A stretch of DNA of 64,000 nt from Deltaproteobacteria bacterium (GCA_020853705.1 JADYYK010000281.1:1-64000); one strand, 5' to 3'. Positions 1-10,969 are shown, counted from the first letter of the stretch. Made by a program: numbers and translations. The notes: generated by a model from the letters alone, not told the origin.

Positions 1-58
1 CATGCCGGCATCCTACACCGGCTCTCGGGATCTGCTAAGGTGCGCCCGCGAACTCGCC

Positions 59-1489
59 ATGACGATGACGTCCCGCGCGGCCCCGCTCGTCGCCCTTGCC
101 GTCGCCCTGGTGCTGCCGCCCAGCGCGGCGCACGCGGGCGGCTTCTACGTGCCCGAGATCGGCGGCCGCGGCCTGGCCATGAGCGGCGCCATGACCGCCC
201 AGGCCGAGGACACCACCACCATCTTCCACAACCCGGGCGGGCTGCCCTTCGTCAGCGGCACCCGGCTGCAGCTGTCATCCGCGCTGTTTCTGCCCCACGT
301 CGAGCACTTTCGCCGCCCCGTGGTCGACCCCGCCAGCGGTGACACCATCCGCTTCGCCCGCGTCACCAACACGAACGCCATCGGTGCGGTGCCCTTCGCG
401 GGCGCCATCCTCGACCTCGGCATCCCGAAGCTGACGCTGGGCGTCTCGCTGGCGGTGCCCTTCGGCGCCACCCTGGAGTATCCGACCGACGGCGCGCAGC
501 GCTTCGTGGTCACCGCCATCGCGCTGCGCACCATCTACGCCGGCCCCGCGGTCGCCTACCGCGTGCACCCCACGCTGGGCGTCGGCGCCAGCCTGAACTA
601 CGTCTACTCCGACATCCGCCTCGAGCAGGAGAACGCCCTGCAGTTCGTCACCGGGGATCCCGAGCAGGCGCCCAACCCCGATCCCGCGGTCGAGGGCTCG
701 AACGCGATCGACGCCAGGGACAGCGCCAGCCTGTCGGCGAGCTTCGGCGTGCGCTGGACCCCGACCCCGCGCGTCGCCGCCGGCCTGGCGCTGATGACCC
801 CGACCACGCTGCGTTTCAAAGGCGACATCGACGTCCGCAACGCCGGGATCGCCGAGCTGCGCGACGGCAGTGGCACGACCATCCAGCCAGCGGGCCGCCG
901 CACCGACGGGGTCGCCTTCGAGTTTCCGCTGCCGCTGGTGGTCCGGCTGGGCGCCCTGGTGCGCCCGACCCCGCGCCTGGCGCTGGCGCTCGACCTCAAC
1001 TGGCAGCGCTGGTCGACCTTCGAGAAGCTCGAGCTGCGCTTCACCAACCACCACGAGCTCCTGGCCACGCCGGGCGCCAACCTGTATGACGTCACGCTGG
1101 AAAACGCCTGGAAAGACACCTTTTCTGTGCGTGCCGCGGCGGCCTACCGGGTGCCCTGGTCGCGCCCGCTGGAGGTCCGCGGCGGCCTGGTGTTCGACCA
1201 GAGCCCGATTGACGATCGTCACTTCGACGTCCTGACCCCCGACTCCGACAAGCTGGGCGTCTCGGCGGGGCTCGGCACCCAGGTCTGTCTGGGCGGGCGC
1301 CGCCTCGACATCGACCTCGGCTACATGCACCTGTTCCTGGCCGAACGTGACATCGCGCCTGGCACCGGCGGCCAGTCGGGCAGCGACCGCACCATCCTGA
1401 ACAAGCCCGCGCCCAGCTTCTTCCACGGCGTGACCCGGGCGCGCTTCGACCTGTTTGCGATCTCCCTCACGATGCATTTGCAGGATTGA
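59..1489 (+). CDS. FadL/OmpP1-type outer membrane transport protein
   Basis: 476 residues. FadL-family proteins are outer-membrane beta-barrels that let long-chain fatty acids and other hydrophobic compounds cross the outer membrane. The start at 59 gives a clean signal peptide (residues 1-26, ending AAHA) and then GGFYVPEIGGRGLAMSGA, followed by a DTTTIFHNPGGL block. That is the characteristic FadL N-terminal plug pattern (aromatic/Pro, GxRxLxxxGA, then NPAGL-like). The rest alternates short hydrophobic strands with polar loops. An in-frame ATG at position 2 would only add 19 residues before the signal peptide, so I reject it. The substrate cannot be inferred. The next gene starts 51 bases downstream on the same strand. 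Confidence 0.88.
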   Translation: MTMTSRAAPLVALAVALVLPPSAAHAGGFYVPEIGGRGLAMSGAMTAQAEDTTTIFHNPGGLPFVSGTRLQLSSALFLPHVEHFRRPVVDPASGDTIRFARVTNTNAIGAVPFAGAILDLGIPKLTLGVSLAVPFGATLEYPTDGAQRFVVTAIALRTIYAGPAVAYRVHPTLGVGASLNYVYSDIRLEQENALQFVTGDPEQAPNPDPAVEGSNAIDARDSASLSASFGVRWTPTPRVAAGLALMTPTTLRFKGDIDVRNAGIAELRDGSGTTIQPAGRRTDGVAFEFPLPLVVRLGALVRPTPRLALALDLNWQRWSTFEKLELRFTNHHELLATPGANLYDVTLENAWKDTFSVRAAAAYRVPWSRPLEVRGGLVFDQSPIDDRHFDVLTPDSDKLGVSAGLGTQVCLGGRRLDIDLGYMHLFLAERDIAPGTGGQSGSDRTILNKPAPSFFHGVTRARFDLFAISLTMHLQD

Positions 1490-1540
1490 AACATGTTCTA
1501 GCGGTTGCTATGGTCCGCGCGCTCGCCCACGGAGGTTCCC

Positions 1541-2422
1541 ATGCGGATGTCGCTCGGTCTGGCTGCTCTGGTGCTGGTCGCTGGTTGCAACTCGAGCTCG
1601 GATCCCTTCGCTGGTGGTGATGGCGGCGCGGGACGCGACGCCGGCGCAGTGGTCGACGCCTCGACGGGTGGCCCCGACGCCAGCGGCCCCGAGAACTGGC
1701 CGAGCACCCCCGAGCCCAGGCCGGCGCGCCTGGTCATCCTGGGCGACAGCATCGCGGCGTGCTCCACCGTCGGGGGCAAGGACAACGCCGACTGCGCGGC
1801 CAAGAAGCTGCACGTCGCGCTGGAAACCAGCAATCCGGGCCTGGTCTACCAGAACCTGGCCGTGGGTGGCGCTGTGACCGCCAACGTGCCCGACAGCCAG
1901 CTCGCCGGTGTCACCACCGGCCCGGGCCACGTCCTGGTGGTGCTGACCATCGGTGGCAATGATCTGTCGCCCTACATCTTCCAGTCCGACGCCACCACGC
2001 AGGCCGGCTATGACATGAAGCGGCCGACGCTGCTGGCCGACTGGGAGCGCATCTTCGCGTTCTTCGCCGACACCGCCAGGTTCCCCGATGGCGCCACCAT
2101 CCTGATGAACACCCAGTACAACCCGTTCGACGACTGCACCGCCTCGCCCTACAACCTGAGCGCGCTCAAGATCGAGCTCCTGCACAATTTCAACCAGGAG
2201 CTGGTCAACCTGGCGCGCAGCCACGCCCATGCCTTCATCGCCGACCCCTACCGGCGCTTCCTGGGCCACGGCCACCACTACAACGTCGATACCTGCCCGA
2301 ACTACATGGCGGGCGCGGCGTACTGGATGGGCGACCTCATCCATCCCAACGTGACCGGCCACGACGAGCTGTCCAAGGTCTGGACCGACGCCACCGACCA
2401 CATCTTCGCCACCAGTCCGTAA
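1541..2422 (+). CDS. SGNH/GDSL-family hydrolase lipoprotein
   Basis: 293 residues. Predicted secreted lipoprotein esterase or lipase. The start at 1541 follows a GGAGG ribosome site and opens a lipoprotein signal (LVLVAGC). A Gly/Asp/Ala-rich linker leads to the SGNH blocks: RLVILGDSIAA (block I; nucleophile Ser about residue 70), an NLAVGGAVT Gly block, LTIGGNDLS (block III) and LIHPNVTGHDEL near the C terminus (block V, D-x-x-H-type pair replaced here by L-I-H-P). The Ser, Gly, Asn and His positions are therefore all present. The natural substrate is unknown. A longer in-frame start at 1505 lacks a ribosome site and would bury the signal peptide. Confidence 0.85.
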   Translation: MRMSLGLAALVLVAGCNSSSDPFAGGDGGAGRDAGAVVDASTGGPDASGPENWPSTPEPRPARLVILGDSIAACSTVGGKDNADCAAKKLHVALETSNPGLVYQNLAVGGAVTANVPDSQLAGVTTGPGHVLVVLTIGGNDLSPYIFQSDATTQAGYDMKRPTLLADWERIFAFFADTARFPDGATILMNTQYNPFDDCTASPYNLSALKIELLHNFNQELVNLARSHAHAFIADPYRRFLGHGHHYNVDTCPNYMAGAAYWMGDLIHPNVTGHDELSKVWTDATDHIFATSP

Positions 2423-2491
2423 AACAACATTCGCGGCGCGGAATGGATCCCCAGACCGGGACGTACGTCCAGGAGTCTGCGGAGGTGATCC

Positions 2492-3832
2492 ATGACGCGC
2501 GCGTCGCTGTGGGCGATTGTCCCGGTCCTGATCCTCGGGTGCGGGCAGCCGCCAGAGCCATTCCCGGACCAGGCCACCGGGGCCGCTGAGCCGGCGGCGA
2601 CGCCCGAGGTGGCGCCGACCCTGGTGCGTGACGCCTTCATGGGCGGGCAGCTGGTGGCGGTCGACGTCCCGCGGTCGTCGCCGGGCAAGCCGCAGAGCTT
2701 CGTGGTCGGCCACGAGGGCGAACACCGCGGCTGGGTCGCCACCCTGCCCGAGCGCGAGACCCTGGCCTCGGTGGCCTATGGCGACGGCAAGATCTTCGTC
2801 GGCGGCGGCTTCGGCTCGACGTCGATGTATGCGCTCGACGCCAGCACTGGCAAGCGGCTGTGGCAGAACCAGAACCTGGAGGACGCGGGACCGACGCCGG
2901 CGGTGTACGAGGACGGGCGCATCATCTTCAACACCTTCAGCTGCACCATGTTCTCGGTCGACGCCGACACCGGCAAGACGCTGTGGTCGAAGTGGATCGG
3001 CAGCGAGACCCCGACCCAGCCCGCGCTGGTGGGCGACCTGGTGCTGGCGTCGCACCCGGGCGAGAGCGGCGGCTACCAGCTGTCGGCCTACAAGCAGCGC
3101 TCGGGCAGCCAGGTCTGGTCGACGGGGCTCGACGCCGAGATCCTGACCACGCCGGTGATCGCGGGCGACTCGGTCTATGTGTCGACCACGGCGGGGTCGG
3201 TGTACCGTTTCGGGCTCGACGGCAAGCGACGCTGGCGGCAGCAGCTGGCCGCGGCCAGCGCGCCGTTCGTGGTGCTGGGCGACGACGAGCTGCACCTGGC
3301 GCGGCGGGCGGGCGGGCGCGAGGAGCAGGTGGTGCTGGCGGCGGCCGACGGCTCGCTGCGTCGCACCGTGACCAGCACGCCGGGCGGGCGCGACCTCCCG
3401 GGCAGCAGCAGCTTCGCCGACTTCTGGTCGTTCGAGGGCTCGCGGCCGGTGATCGTCGGTGGGGTCGCCTATGCCGGCATGTCCGACCGCGTCGAGGCGC
3501 GCGAGGCGGTCAGCGGCAAGCTGCTGTGGGTGCGCCGCCACCCAGGGGGCGTGTCGGGGCGCGCGGTCGGGTCGGTGGTGGTGGTCGATACCCAGGTCAT
3601 CTTCGTGACCCGCAAGGGCGAGCTGTACGGCCTGGATCGCGCCACCGGGGTGCAGCGCTGGGGCTTCGACTTCGGCCAGCGCGTGACCGCGCAGCCGGTG
3701 GTGGCCAAGGGCTGGATCTACATCGCGGGGCAGCGCGGCAAGGTCATCGGCTTCGAGCTCGGCGACGAGAAGACCATGGACGGCTGGCACATGTGGGGCG
3801 GCAGCGCGGGGCACAACGGCGCCTTGCTGTAG
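2492..3832 (+). CDS. PQQ-like beta-propeller lipoprotein
   Basis: 446 residues. The N terminus is a lipoprotein signal (VPVLILGC) after a strong GGAGGTGAT ribosome site. The body has repeated blades containing A-D-xx-TGK-x-LW motifs: ALDASTGKRLWQN, SVDADTGKTLWSK, REAVSGKLLWVRR, GLDRATGVQRWGF. These are the hallmark of PQQ/BamB-like beta-propeller repeats, which usually act as protein-binding scaffolds and not as cofactor-binding enzymes. Nothing here identifies a quinoprotein dehydrogenase active site. It lies between the SGNH lipoprotein and the FHA/sigma-54 regulator on the same strand. Confidence 0.85.
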   Translation: MTRASLWAIVPVLILGCGQPPEPFPDQATGAAEPAATPEVAPTLVRDAFMGGQLVAVDVPRSSPGKPQSFVVGHEGEHRGWVATLPERETLASVAYGDGKIFVGGGFGSTSMYALDASTGKRLWQNQNLEDAGPTPAVYEDGRIIFNTFSCTMFSVDADTGKTLWSKWIGSETPTQPALVGDLVLASHPGESGGYQLSAYKQRSGSQVWSTGLDAEILTTPVIAGDSVYVSTTAGSVYRFGLDGKRRWRQQLAAASAPFVVLGDDELHLARRAGGREEQVVLAAADGSLRRTVTSTPGGRDLPGSSSFADFWSFEGSRPVIVGGVAYAGMSDRVEAREAVSGKLLWVRRHPGGVSGRAVGSVVVVDTQVIFVTRKGELYGLDRATGVQRWGFDFGQRVTAQPVVAKGWIYIAGQRGKVIGFELGDEKTMDGWHMWGGSAGHNGALL

Positions 3833-3855
3833 ACAGTCGTGATAGAGATCGAGGG

Positions 3856-5199
3856 GTGAGCACCGTCTACACCCTCCCTGATGGACGCGCCGTGCTGCCG
3901 GTGCGGGCGCTGGCGGTGGAGGTCATCGCGGGCCCCGACGCCGGGCGCGGCGTGGTGGCCAGCAGCGAGACGCTGACCATCGGCACCGCGCAGGGCAACG
4001 ACCTGGTGCTCAGCGACCCGCGGGTGTCGCGCTTCCACGCCGAGCTGGCGCCGGCCTCGGCGGGCCTCAGCGTGATCGATCACGACTCGACCAACGGCAC
4101 CTTCGCCAACGGGGTGCGCATCGAGCGCGCGGTGGTGCCCGCGGGCACGGTGCTGATGCTGGGCAGCACGCAGCTGCGCGTGGGCGACGGGCGGCCCATC
4201 GATCTCGAGCTGGCGGATGGCGCGCCGGCCGGGCTGGTCGGGCGCTCGCCGCTGATGCGCCGGCTGGTGGCGCGGGTGCAGCGCGCGGCGCAGAGCGACG
4301 CCTCGGTGCTGATCCATGGCGAGTCGGGCACCGGCAAGGAGCTGGTCGCGCGCGCGGTGCACTCGCTGGGGCCACGCGCGGCGGGGCCCTTCGTGGTGGT
4401 GGACTGTGGCGCGCGGTCGCCCACGCTGGTGGCCTCGGAGCTGTTCGGGCACGAGCGCGGGGCGTTCACCGGGGCGGAGCGTCAGCACCAGGGCGCCTTC
4501 GAGCGCGCCCACGGCGGCACCCTGTTCCTGGACGAGATCGGCGAGCTGCCGCCGCCGCTGCAGGCGGCGCTGCTGGGCGTGCTGGAGCGGCGCGCGTTCC
4601 GGCGCCTGGGCGGGCAGAAGGAACTCTCGGTCGACGTGCGCGTGGTGGCGGCGAGCATCCGGGATCTGCGCGCGGACGTCATCTCCTGCTCGTTCCGGCT
4701 GGATCTGTACTACCGCATCGCGGTGGCCACGCTGGAGCTGCCGCCGCTCAGGGCGCGCGCCGACGACGTGCCGCTGCTGGTCGAGCACTTCCTGCGCGAG
4801 TGTGGCCACGCCGGGCCGGTGGAGGCGCTGATCTCGCCGGCCGCCATGGAGGAGCTCGGCAAGCAGCGCTTCCCGGGCAACGTGCGCGAGCTGCGCAACC
4901 TGATCGAGGGGGCGCTGGCGCTGGGCGAGCCGCTGCAGGCGCCGGCGGCGTCAGCGGGCGCGGCGGGCGCGGGCGGCGCGGGTGCGGGCGCGGGCGCGGG
5001 CGCGGGCACAGGCGCGGTACCGACGGGGTCGTACAAGGAGGCGCGCGCGAGCGTGCTGGCCGACTTCGAGGCGCGCTACCTGGGCGCGCTGATCCAGCGC
5101 ACCGGCGGCAACGTGTCGCGGGCGGCGCGCGAGGCCGGCATGGACCGGTCGCACCTCATCGATCTGCTGCGCCGCCACGGGCTGCGCGGCGGCGACTGA
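3856..5199 (+). CDS. FHA-domain sigma-54-dependent transcriptional activator
   Basis: 447 residues, GTG start at 3856 preceded by GAGG. Domain order: FHA domain (residues about 30-100; DPRVSRFHAEL and HDSTNGTFANG supply the phosphothreonine-binding Arg, Ser and Asn), AAA+ sigma-54 interaction domain (about 120-345; Walker A GESGTGKE, GAFTGA sigma-54 loop, Walker B GTLFLDEIGEL, sensor region RFPGNVRELRN), an Ala/Gly-rich linker and a Fis-type helix-turn-helix (GGNVSRAAREAGMDRSHLIDLL). In myxobacteria such proteins couple Ser/Thr kinase signalling to sigma-54 promoters. The window encodes three such kinases, so a kinase partner is plausible but unproven. It runs convergent with the following minus-strand genes. 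Confidence 0.92.
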   Translation: MSTVYTLPDGRAVLPVRALAVEVIAGPDAGRGVVASSETLTIGTAQGNDLVLSDPRVSRFHAELAPASAGLSVIDHDSTNGTFANGVRIERAVVPAGTVLMLGSTQLRVGDGRPIDLELADGAPAGLVGRSPLMRRLVARVQRAAQSDASVLIHGESGTGKELVARAVHSLGPRAAGPFVVVDCGARSPTLVASELFGHERGAFTGAERQHQGAFERAHGGTLFLDEIGELPPPLQAALLGVLERRAFRRLGGQKELSVDVRVVAASIRDLRADVISCSFRLDLYYRIAVATLELPPLRARADDVPLLVEHFLRECGHAGPVEALISPAAMEELGKQRFPGNVRELRNLIEGALALGEPLQAPAASAGAAGAGGAGAGAGAGAGTGAVPTGSYKEARASVLADFEARYLGALIQRTGGNVSRAAREAGMDRSHLIDLLRRHGLRGGD

Positions 5200-5210
5200 G
5201 ACGCCGCGCG

Positions 5211-5861
5211 TCAGTTGCCCTGGAAGTCGGGGCTGGCGCAGGTCCACACCGCCTGCTCGCACATGCGGCTGAGCGTGGGCAGATCGAGCAGGACCTCGCC
5301 GTGCACGGTGTCGAGCACGATGGGGCAGCTGAAGGCGCAGCCGAGCAGCTTGTCGCGCTGGTAGGGCTCGTTGCAGCCCTGGGCGGCGGCGCTGAGGCGC
5401 ACCAGCACGGTGCCCTCGGGCGCGGTGATGTCGAGCAGGTTGCCGCGCAGCGCGCCGAGGCGACCGGCCATCACGGCGCGCGCGTCCATGCCGGCGGGGA
5501 TCGGGATGTGGGTGAAGTCGACACACTGGCGATGCTGCGGGCCGGGCACGCGCTGGCAGGTGTGCGTGCTGCACCAGTTGTAGAGCTCGGTGGCGCGGCA
5601 GCTGGGTACGCCCTCGATCTGCACGAAGTCGACCGTGATCGAGAAGTTGAGCTCGGTCGGGCTGATGGCGCGCTGCAGCAAGGGGACGTCGTCCTGGATG
5701 CACTGGAAGCCGATGGGCACCGAGATCCCCATGCCGACCGGGGTGTTGCCGAGCTCGATGGTGATGGTGTTCTCGCGCGCACAGCCGGCGCCCACGCCGA
5801 GGCCCAGCGCGAGCGCGAGCGCGGCGGCCAGACCGCGGCGGACAGGGGTGGCGCGGGTCAT
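5211..5861 (-). CDS. Hypothetical secreted lipoprotein
   Basis: 216 residues. No family recognised. It has a lipoprotein-type signal (ALGLGVGAGC) and at least nine further cysteines in the mature part (for example FQCIQDD, LYNWCSTHTCQ, LGCAFSCPIVLD), which suggests a disulfide-stabilised periplasmic or surface protein. It is translationally coupled to the upstream gene: the ATG overlaps that gene's TGA (ATGA, 5858-5861). It therefore probably works with the PEGA-type lipoprotein. It converges with the FHA regulator, leaving only 11 bases between stops. Confidence 0.72.
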   Translation of the reverse strand: MTRATPVRRGLAAALALALGLGVGAGCARENTITIELGNTPVGMGISVPIGFQCIQDDVPLLQRAISPTELNFSITVDFVQIEGVPSCRATELYNWCSTHTCQRVPGPQHRQCVDFTHIPIPAGMDARAVMAGRLGALRGNLLDITAPEGTVLVRLSAAAQGCNEPYQRDKLLGCAFSCPIVLDTVHGEVLLDLPTLSRMCEQAVWTCASPDFQGN

Positions 5862-7012
5862 GGCTTGATCCTCAGGCGGGTCTCGATCTCGGGTTCGAAC
5901 ACGATGAGCGCGCTGACGGTGGCCGCCAGCGCGGCGGCGCCGGCGACCACGACCCAGAACGCCGGGCGCCGGTACAGCGGGCGCTCGCCGGTGACCAGCT
6001 TGCCGCGCACCAGCAGGTCGCGCAGGGTGCGCTGCGGCTCGGGCGCGCCCAGCGGCCACTCGGCGCGCGCCACCACGCTGCCGTCGAGCACCAGCGCGCC
6101 GCGCAGGCGGTCGCCGCGCGAGCGTGGCAGCGCGGTCAAGAGCACCAGGCTGCGGCTGCGCAGCGCGCTGGCCAGCAGCGCCAGGGTGCGGGGATCGTCG
6201 GGCGCCAGCGCGGCGCGGCGCCGCCACTGCGCGCCGGCCAGCGCGGGTGACGCCGGCGGCAGGGTGAGGTGGACCTCGCCGCGCGGGCCGCTGGGCTCGA
6301 CGCGGATCACGCGGTGCGCCGGGGTGCGACCGTCGGCCTCGACGCGCACCACGTGGTCGCCAGGGCGCACATCGACGGTGCACGGGGTCACGCAGCCGCG
6401 CCGCCGGCCATCGACCGAGACCTCGGCGGCGTCGGCGTCGGCGTCGATGAAGAGTGGGCGCGCGGGGGCGCCGGCGGCGCGCTCGGCGGCGGTGACGCGG
6501 GCCTCGACCTCGGGGCTGACACCGTCGACCTCGGCGGGCAGCGGCAGCTCGAGGCTGACCAGGGCGGCGGCGTCGGCGCGGGCGGCGGCGTCGTCCTGCG
6601 CCGCGACCTGACAGGCCAGGCGCCAGAACAGCAGGCGCGCCGCCAGCTGGACCTCGCCTTCGGCCAGCGCGACGGTGGCCTGATCGCCAGCCAGCAGCTC
6701 CAGGCAGCGCGGCAGATCGGCATCGACATAGGCGGCGCGGGCGTCGGCCAGCAGGCGCGTGGTGTCGGGCCGGGTGGTGGCCACGGCGACGGGCTGGTTG
6801 GGCAGCTCGGCCAGGCGCAGCTCCAGCGGTAGACCAGGCTTGTCCAGGCGGCTGCGCAGCGGCGCGGTCAGCGCGGCCGGGCCGGCCAGCGCCACGGTGA
6901 GGGTGAGGCCGCTGGCGGCCGAGGTCCGGCTGGGCCCGCCGCCACAGCTGGCCAGCAGGAAGGGGAGGCCGAGGGCCAGCGCTGCCGGCAGGGCCAGGGG
7001 GTGTCGTCGCAC
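5858..7012 (-). CDS. PEGA-domain lipoprotein with C-terminal membrane segment
   Basis: 384 residues, GTG start. N-terminal lipoprotein signal (LPFLLASC). The central part is Ala-rich and helical. Around residues 185-255 there is a PEGA-like beta segment (EVSVDGRRRGCVTPCTVDV, then DHVVRVEADGRTP), the fold that often decorates bacterial surface proteins and kinases. A transmembrane helix (FWVVVAGAAALAATVSALIV) lies close to the C terminus. It is divergent from the Ser/Thr kinase that starts 59 bases away, so the two probably share a promoter region. The function is not known. Confidence 0.75.
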   Translation of the reverse strand: MRRHPLALPAALALGLPFLLASCGGGPSRTSAASGLTLTVALAGPAALTAPLRSRLDKPGLPLELRLAELPNQPVAVATTRPDTTRLLADARAAYVDADLPRCLELLAGDQATVALAEGEVQLAARLLFWRLACQVAAQDDAAARADAAALVSLELPLPAEVDGVSPEVEARVTAAERAAGAPARPLFIDADADAAEVSVDGRRRGCVTPCTVDVRPGDHVVRVEADGRTPAHRVIRVEPSGPRGEVHLTLPPASPALAGAQWRRRAALAPDDPRTLALLASALRSRSLVLLTALPRSRGDRLRGALVLDGSVVARAEWPLGAPEPQRTLRDLLVRGKLVTGERPLYRRPAFWVVVAGAAALAATVSALIVFEPEIETRLRIKP

Positions 7013-7071
7013 GCCGCCAGCATAGCTCAGGCGTCGCCGGGGACGCAGCGCCTGCGTGCTACGATCCCGCC

Positions 7072-8826
<1,755 letters not shown>

Positions 8827-8934
8827 GCTGCAGGGCGCGCCCTACAGTGCGGGCGCCACCCTGCAAGCTCCTGCTTGTAACCCCGGGAAACCACGCAGCG
8901 CAGGCCTGGACACGCGCTTGCTAAAGCCCCATGC

Positions 8935-10080
8935 ATGCGCACAACACTGACGCTCTCCGCCGTCCTCGCTCTGCTCGGTCTCGCTGGCTGCAACGGTGAC
9001 GGTGACCCCAGAGGTGGCGACCCGGGCCAGGACGACGCCGGAGCCAGCGCCAGCCCCGACGCCTCGACGACCCCGACCCCCGACGCCGCAGTGGCGCTGC
9101 CCGACGCCAGCACCGCGACCGTCAACGTCGCCGGCAAGCGCACGCACACCCTGAACCTCGGCGGCCCCCCGCGCGAGTTCATCGTCTATGTGCCGGCGCT
9201 CGCGGTCGGTCGCACCGCCCCGGTGGTCTTCATGTTCCACGGCACCAGCGGTGATGGGGAGAAGTTCTTCAACATCTCGGGCTGGCGCGAGAAGGCCGAC
9301 GCCGAGGGGCTCATCGCGGTGTTCCCGTCGGCGCTGACCTACTGTCTGCACGAGGACGAGAACGGCGATGGCGACTTCGACGACCCCGGTGAGGACAAGC
9401 TGACCACCAAGTGGGCGCACGGCGAGCTCGGCACCCCGACCATGCCGCTGTGCACCCCGGCCGAGCTGGCCATGCTGACGCCGGCCAACCGCGCCCTGGC
9501 CGACCACCCGCTGCAGGACGACATCGCCTTCGTGCGCGCCATGCTCGACGTGCTGGCGCGCGAGCACGTCACCGACGCGCGCCGGATCTATGCCAGCGGC
9601 TTCTCCAACGGCGCCGGCCTGACCTCGCGCCTGGTGGTCGAGATGGCCGACCGCTTCGCCGCCATCCACGCCGGCTCGGGCACCCTGCAGGTCACGCCGA
9701 CGCCGGCGCTGCGCGCCATCCCGGTCACCGTCAGCGTGGGCGAGCTCGACGATCGCTTCCTCACGGCGCTGGGCCTGACCGCGCTGCCGCTGACCTCGAC
9801 CCTGATGACCGACGTGCCCGCCATCAAGCTGCGCGCGGTCAACCCGATGCTGACCACGCTGGGCCTGGCCGACAGCGCGCGCTACGACGAGCGCACCATC
9901 GCGGGCGAGAAGGTCATCCGCTTCAGCTACGACCAGCGCGCCAGCGGCGGCACCGCCAGCAACCTGCTCAACTTCATCGTCATCGAGGACCTCTACCACC
10001 AGTATCCCAACGGCATCAATCACCCGCTGGTGGCGGCCGACCTCTTGTGGGACTTCTTCCGTCAGTACTCGCTGCCCTAG
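8935..10080 (+). CDS. Secreted polyhydroxybutyrate-depolymerase/feruloyl-esterase-like lipoprotein (LpqC type)
   Basis: 381 residues. Lipoprotein signal (LLGLAGC) and an Asp/Ala-rich linker. An alpha/beta-hydrolase domain starts near residue 75 (FIVYVPALAVGRTAPVVFMFHGTSGDGE, typical oxyanion-hole strand of LpqC/PhaC-depolymerase esterases). The nucleophile elbow is YASGFSNGAG (G-x-S-x-G, Ser about 224) and a late His lies in EDLYHQYPNGINHP. This class hydrolyses polyhydroxyalkanoates or hydroxycinnamoyl esters on polysaccharides, and the sequence does not decide which. The TAG stop forms part of the left arm of a long inverted repeat (10077-10241). Confidence 0.84.
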   Translation: MRTTLTLSAVLALLGLAGCNGDGDPRGGDPGQDDAGASASPDASTTPTPDAAVALPDASTATVNVAGKRTHTLNLGGPPREFIVYVPALAVGRTAPVVFMFHGTSGDGEKFFNISGWREKADAEGLIAVFPSALTYCLHEDENGDGDFDDPGEDKLTTKWAHGELGTPTMPLCTPAELAMLTPANRALADHPLQDDIAFVRAMLDVLAREHVTDARRIYASGFSNGAGLTSRLVVEMADRFAAIHAGSGTLQVTPTPALRAIPVTVSVGELDDRFLTALGLTALPLTSTLMTDVPAIKLRAVNPMLTTLGLADSARYDERTIAGEKVIRFSYDQRASGGTASNLLNFIVIEDLYHQYPNGINHPLVAADLLWDFFRQYSLP

Positions 10081-10241
10081 TGCACCGATCGCCAGATCCG
10101 ATCAGTGATCCAACGCGCCTCGACGACGATCTCCGCGTTGGGACTCCTCGAATCACGCCCAGTAGTCCTTCGTCGTCCCGCCTTGCGCTCCCCGCCGATC
10201 CACGCCGCCTCCTTGGCCCCATCTGGCGATCGGTGCACTAG
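10077..10241. repeat. 165-bp intergenic element bounded by perfect 21-bp inverted repeats
   Basis: Positions 10077-10097 and 10221-10241 are perfect reverse complements (21 of 21; each arm contains TGCACCGATCGCCAGAT or its complement). The 123 bases between hold a further perfect 8-bp stem (10110-10117 CCAACGCG with 10134-10141). The element fills the gap between two convergent genes and its left arm includes the TAG of the esterase gene. It could be a bidirectional terminator, a structured RNA or a short non-autonomous mobile element. The sequence does not decide. Confidence 0.7.
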
Positions 10242-10244
10242 CCC

Positions 10245-10499
10245 CTACTTGCCGGACTTGCCGGCGCTGGCCTTGACCCTGGGGTGCTCGCGCCAGGCTG
10301 GCATGGTCGCCATGTAGGCCAGCGTCTGCTGCTCCAGCTCGGCCCGCGACGCCTGCGGCGCGCGGCGCGCCTGCCACTGCACCATGCGCTCGAAGCGCTC
10401 GTCGAACGGCTGCAGCTTGCCGGCGCCATCGACGCAGTGCTGGCAGTACGGCCCGGTCTCGATCGGCATGCCACAGCTCTCACACGGCTGGTTGCTCAT
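10245..10499 (-). CDS. Small zinc-ribbon protein
   Basis: 84 residues. The N terminus has a four-cysteine zinc ribbon (CESCGMPIETGPYCQHC), followed by a short charged helical tail. Proteins of this type (putative zinc-ribbon, often annotated with AraC or MarR regulators) are probably small nucleic-acid or protein adaptors, but no activity is established. The ATG overlaps the stop of the MarR gene (ATGA at 10496-10499), so the pair is co-translated. Confidence 0.8.
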   Translation of the reverse strand: MSNQPCESCGMPIETGPYCQHCVDGAGKLQPFDERFERMVQWQARRAPQASRAELEQQTLAYMATMPAWREHPRVKASAGKSGK

Positions 10500-10969
10500 C
10501 GCTTGCTCTCCTTCACTGCGGGACGGCCCTCGAGCTCCGACGCCCGCAGCAGCGCGAGCATCCCGGTCAACAGGGCCTTCTTGTCGGCAGCGCGCAGGCG
10601 GCCGGCGACCTCGGTCAGGCGCGCCACGTCGAGCACCTGGCGCTCGCGCGCCAGCACCTCCTCGGCGTGCGTCGTCAGCCACACCAGTACGCGGCGCCGA
10701 TCCCGCGCGTCGCGCATGCGGGCCAGCAGCTCGCGGCGCTCCAGGCCATCGACGATGGCGCTGACGACGGACTGGGCGCGGCCCAGGTGGCGGGTGCACT
10801 CGGTGATGGTCAGCGGCCCGGTCAGCGACAGGTGCTGCAGCACCGACCACTGCTGCGAGGTCAGGCGCGCCTCGCCGCGCGCGCGCCGTCGGTGCAGGCG
10901 CAGGTACAGCGCCGAGTACAGCTCGGTGAAGCGCAGCGCCAGCGCATGATCGCCGCCCGTCCTGGTCAT
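10496..10969 (-). CDS. MarR-family transcriptional regulator
   Basis: 157 residues. Contains the winged-helix core LTSQQWSVLQHLSLTGPLTITECTRHLG, recognition helix AQSVVSAIVDGLERRELLAR and the wing RDARDRRRVLVWLT. The D-x-R-x-R wing pattern is diagnostic of MarR proteins. MarR dimers bind 14-20 bp palindromes and usually repress themselves and neighbours until a small ligand binds. Two ATGCAT-centred palindromes lie 20-50 bases upstream (10989-11019), between this gene and the divergent ASH lipoprotein, so autoregulation and control of that lipoprotein are plausible. Confidence 0.9.
   Translation of the reverse strand: MTRTGGDHALALRFTELYSALYLRLHRRRARGEARLTSQQWSVLQHLSLTGPLTITECTRHLGRAQSVVSAIVDGLERRELLARMRDARDRRRVLVWLTTHAEEVLARERQVLDVARLTEVAGRLRAADKKALLTGMLALLRASELEGRPAVKESKR

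Noticed and set aside
1508..3814. 768-codon minus-strand frame
   Set aside because: Composition is a mirror of two plus-strand lipoprotein genes with clear signal peptides and ribosome sites, and it contains no recognisable domain.
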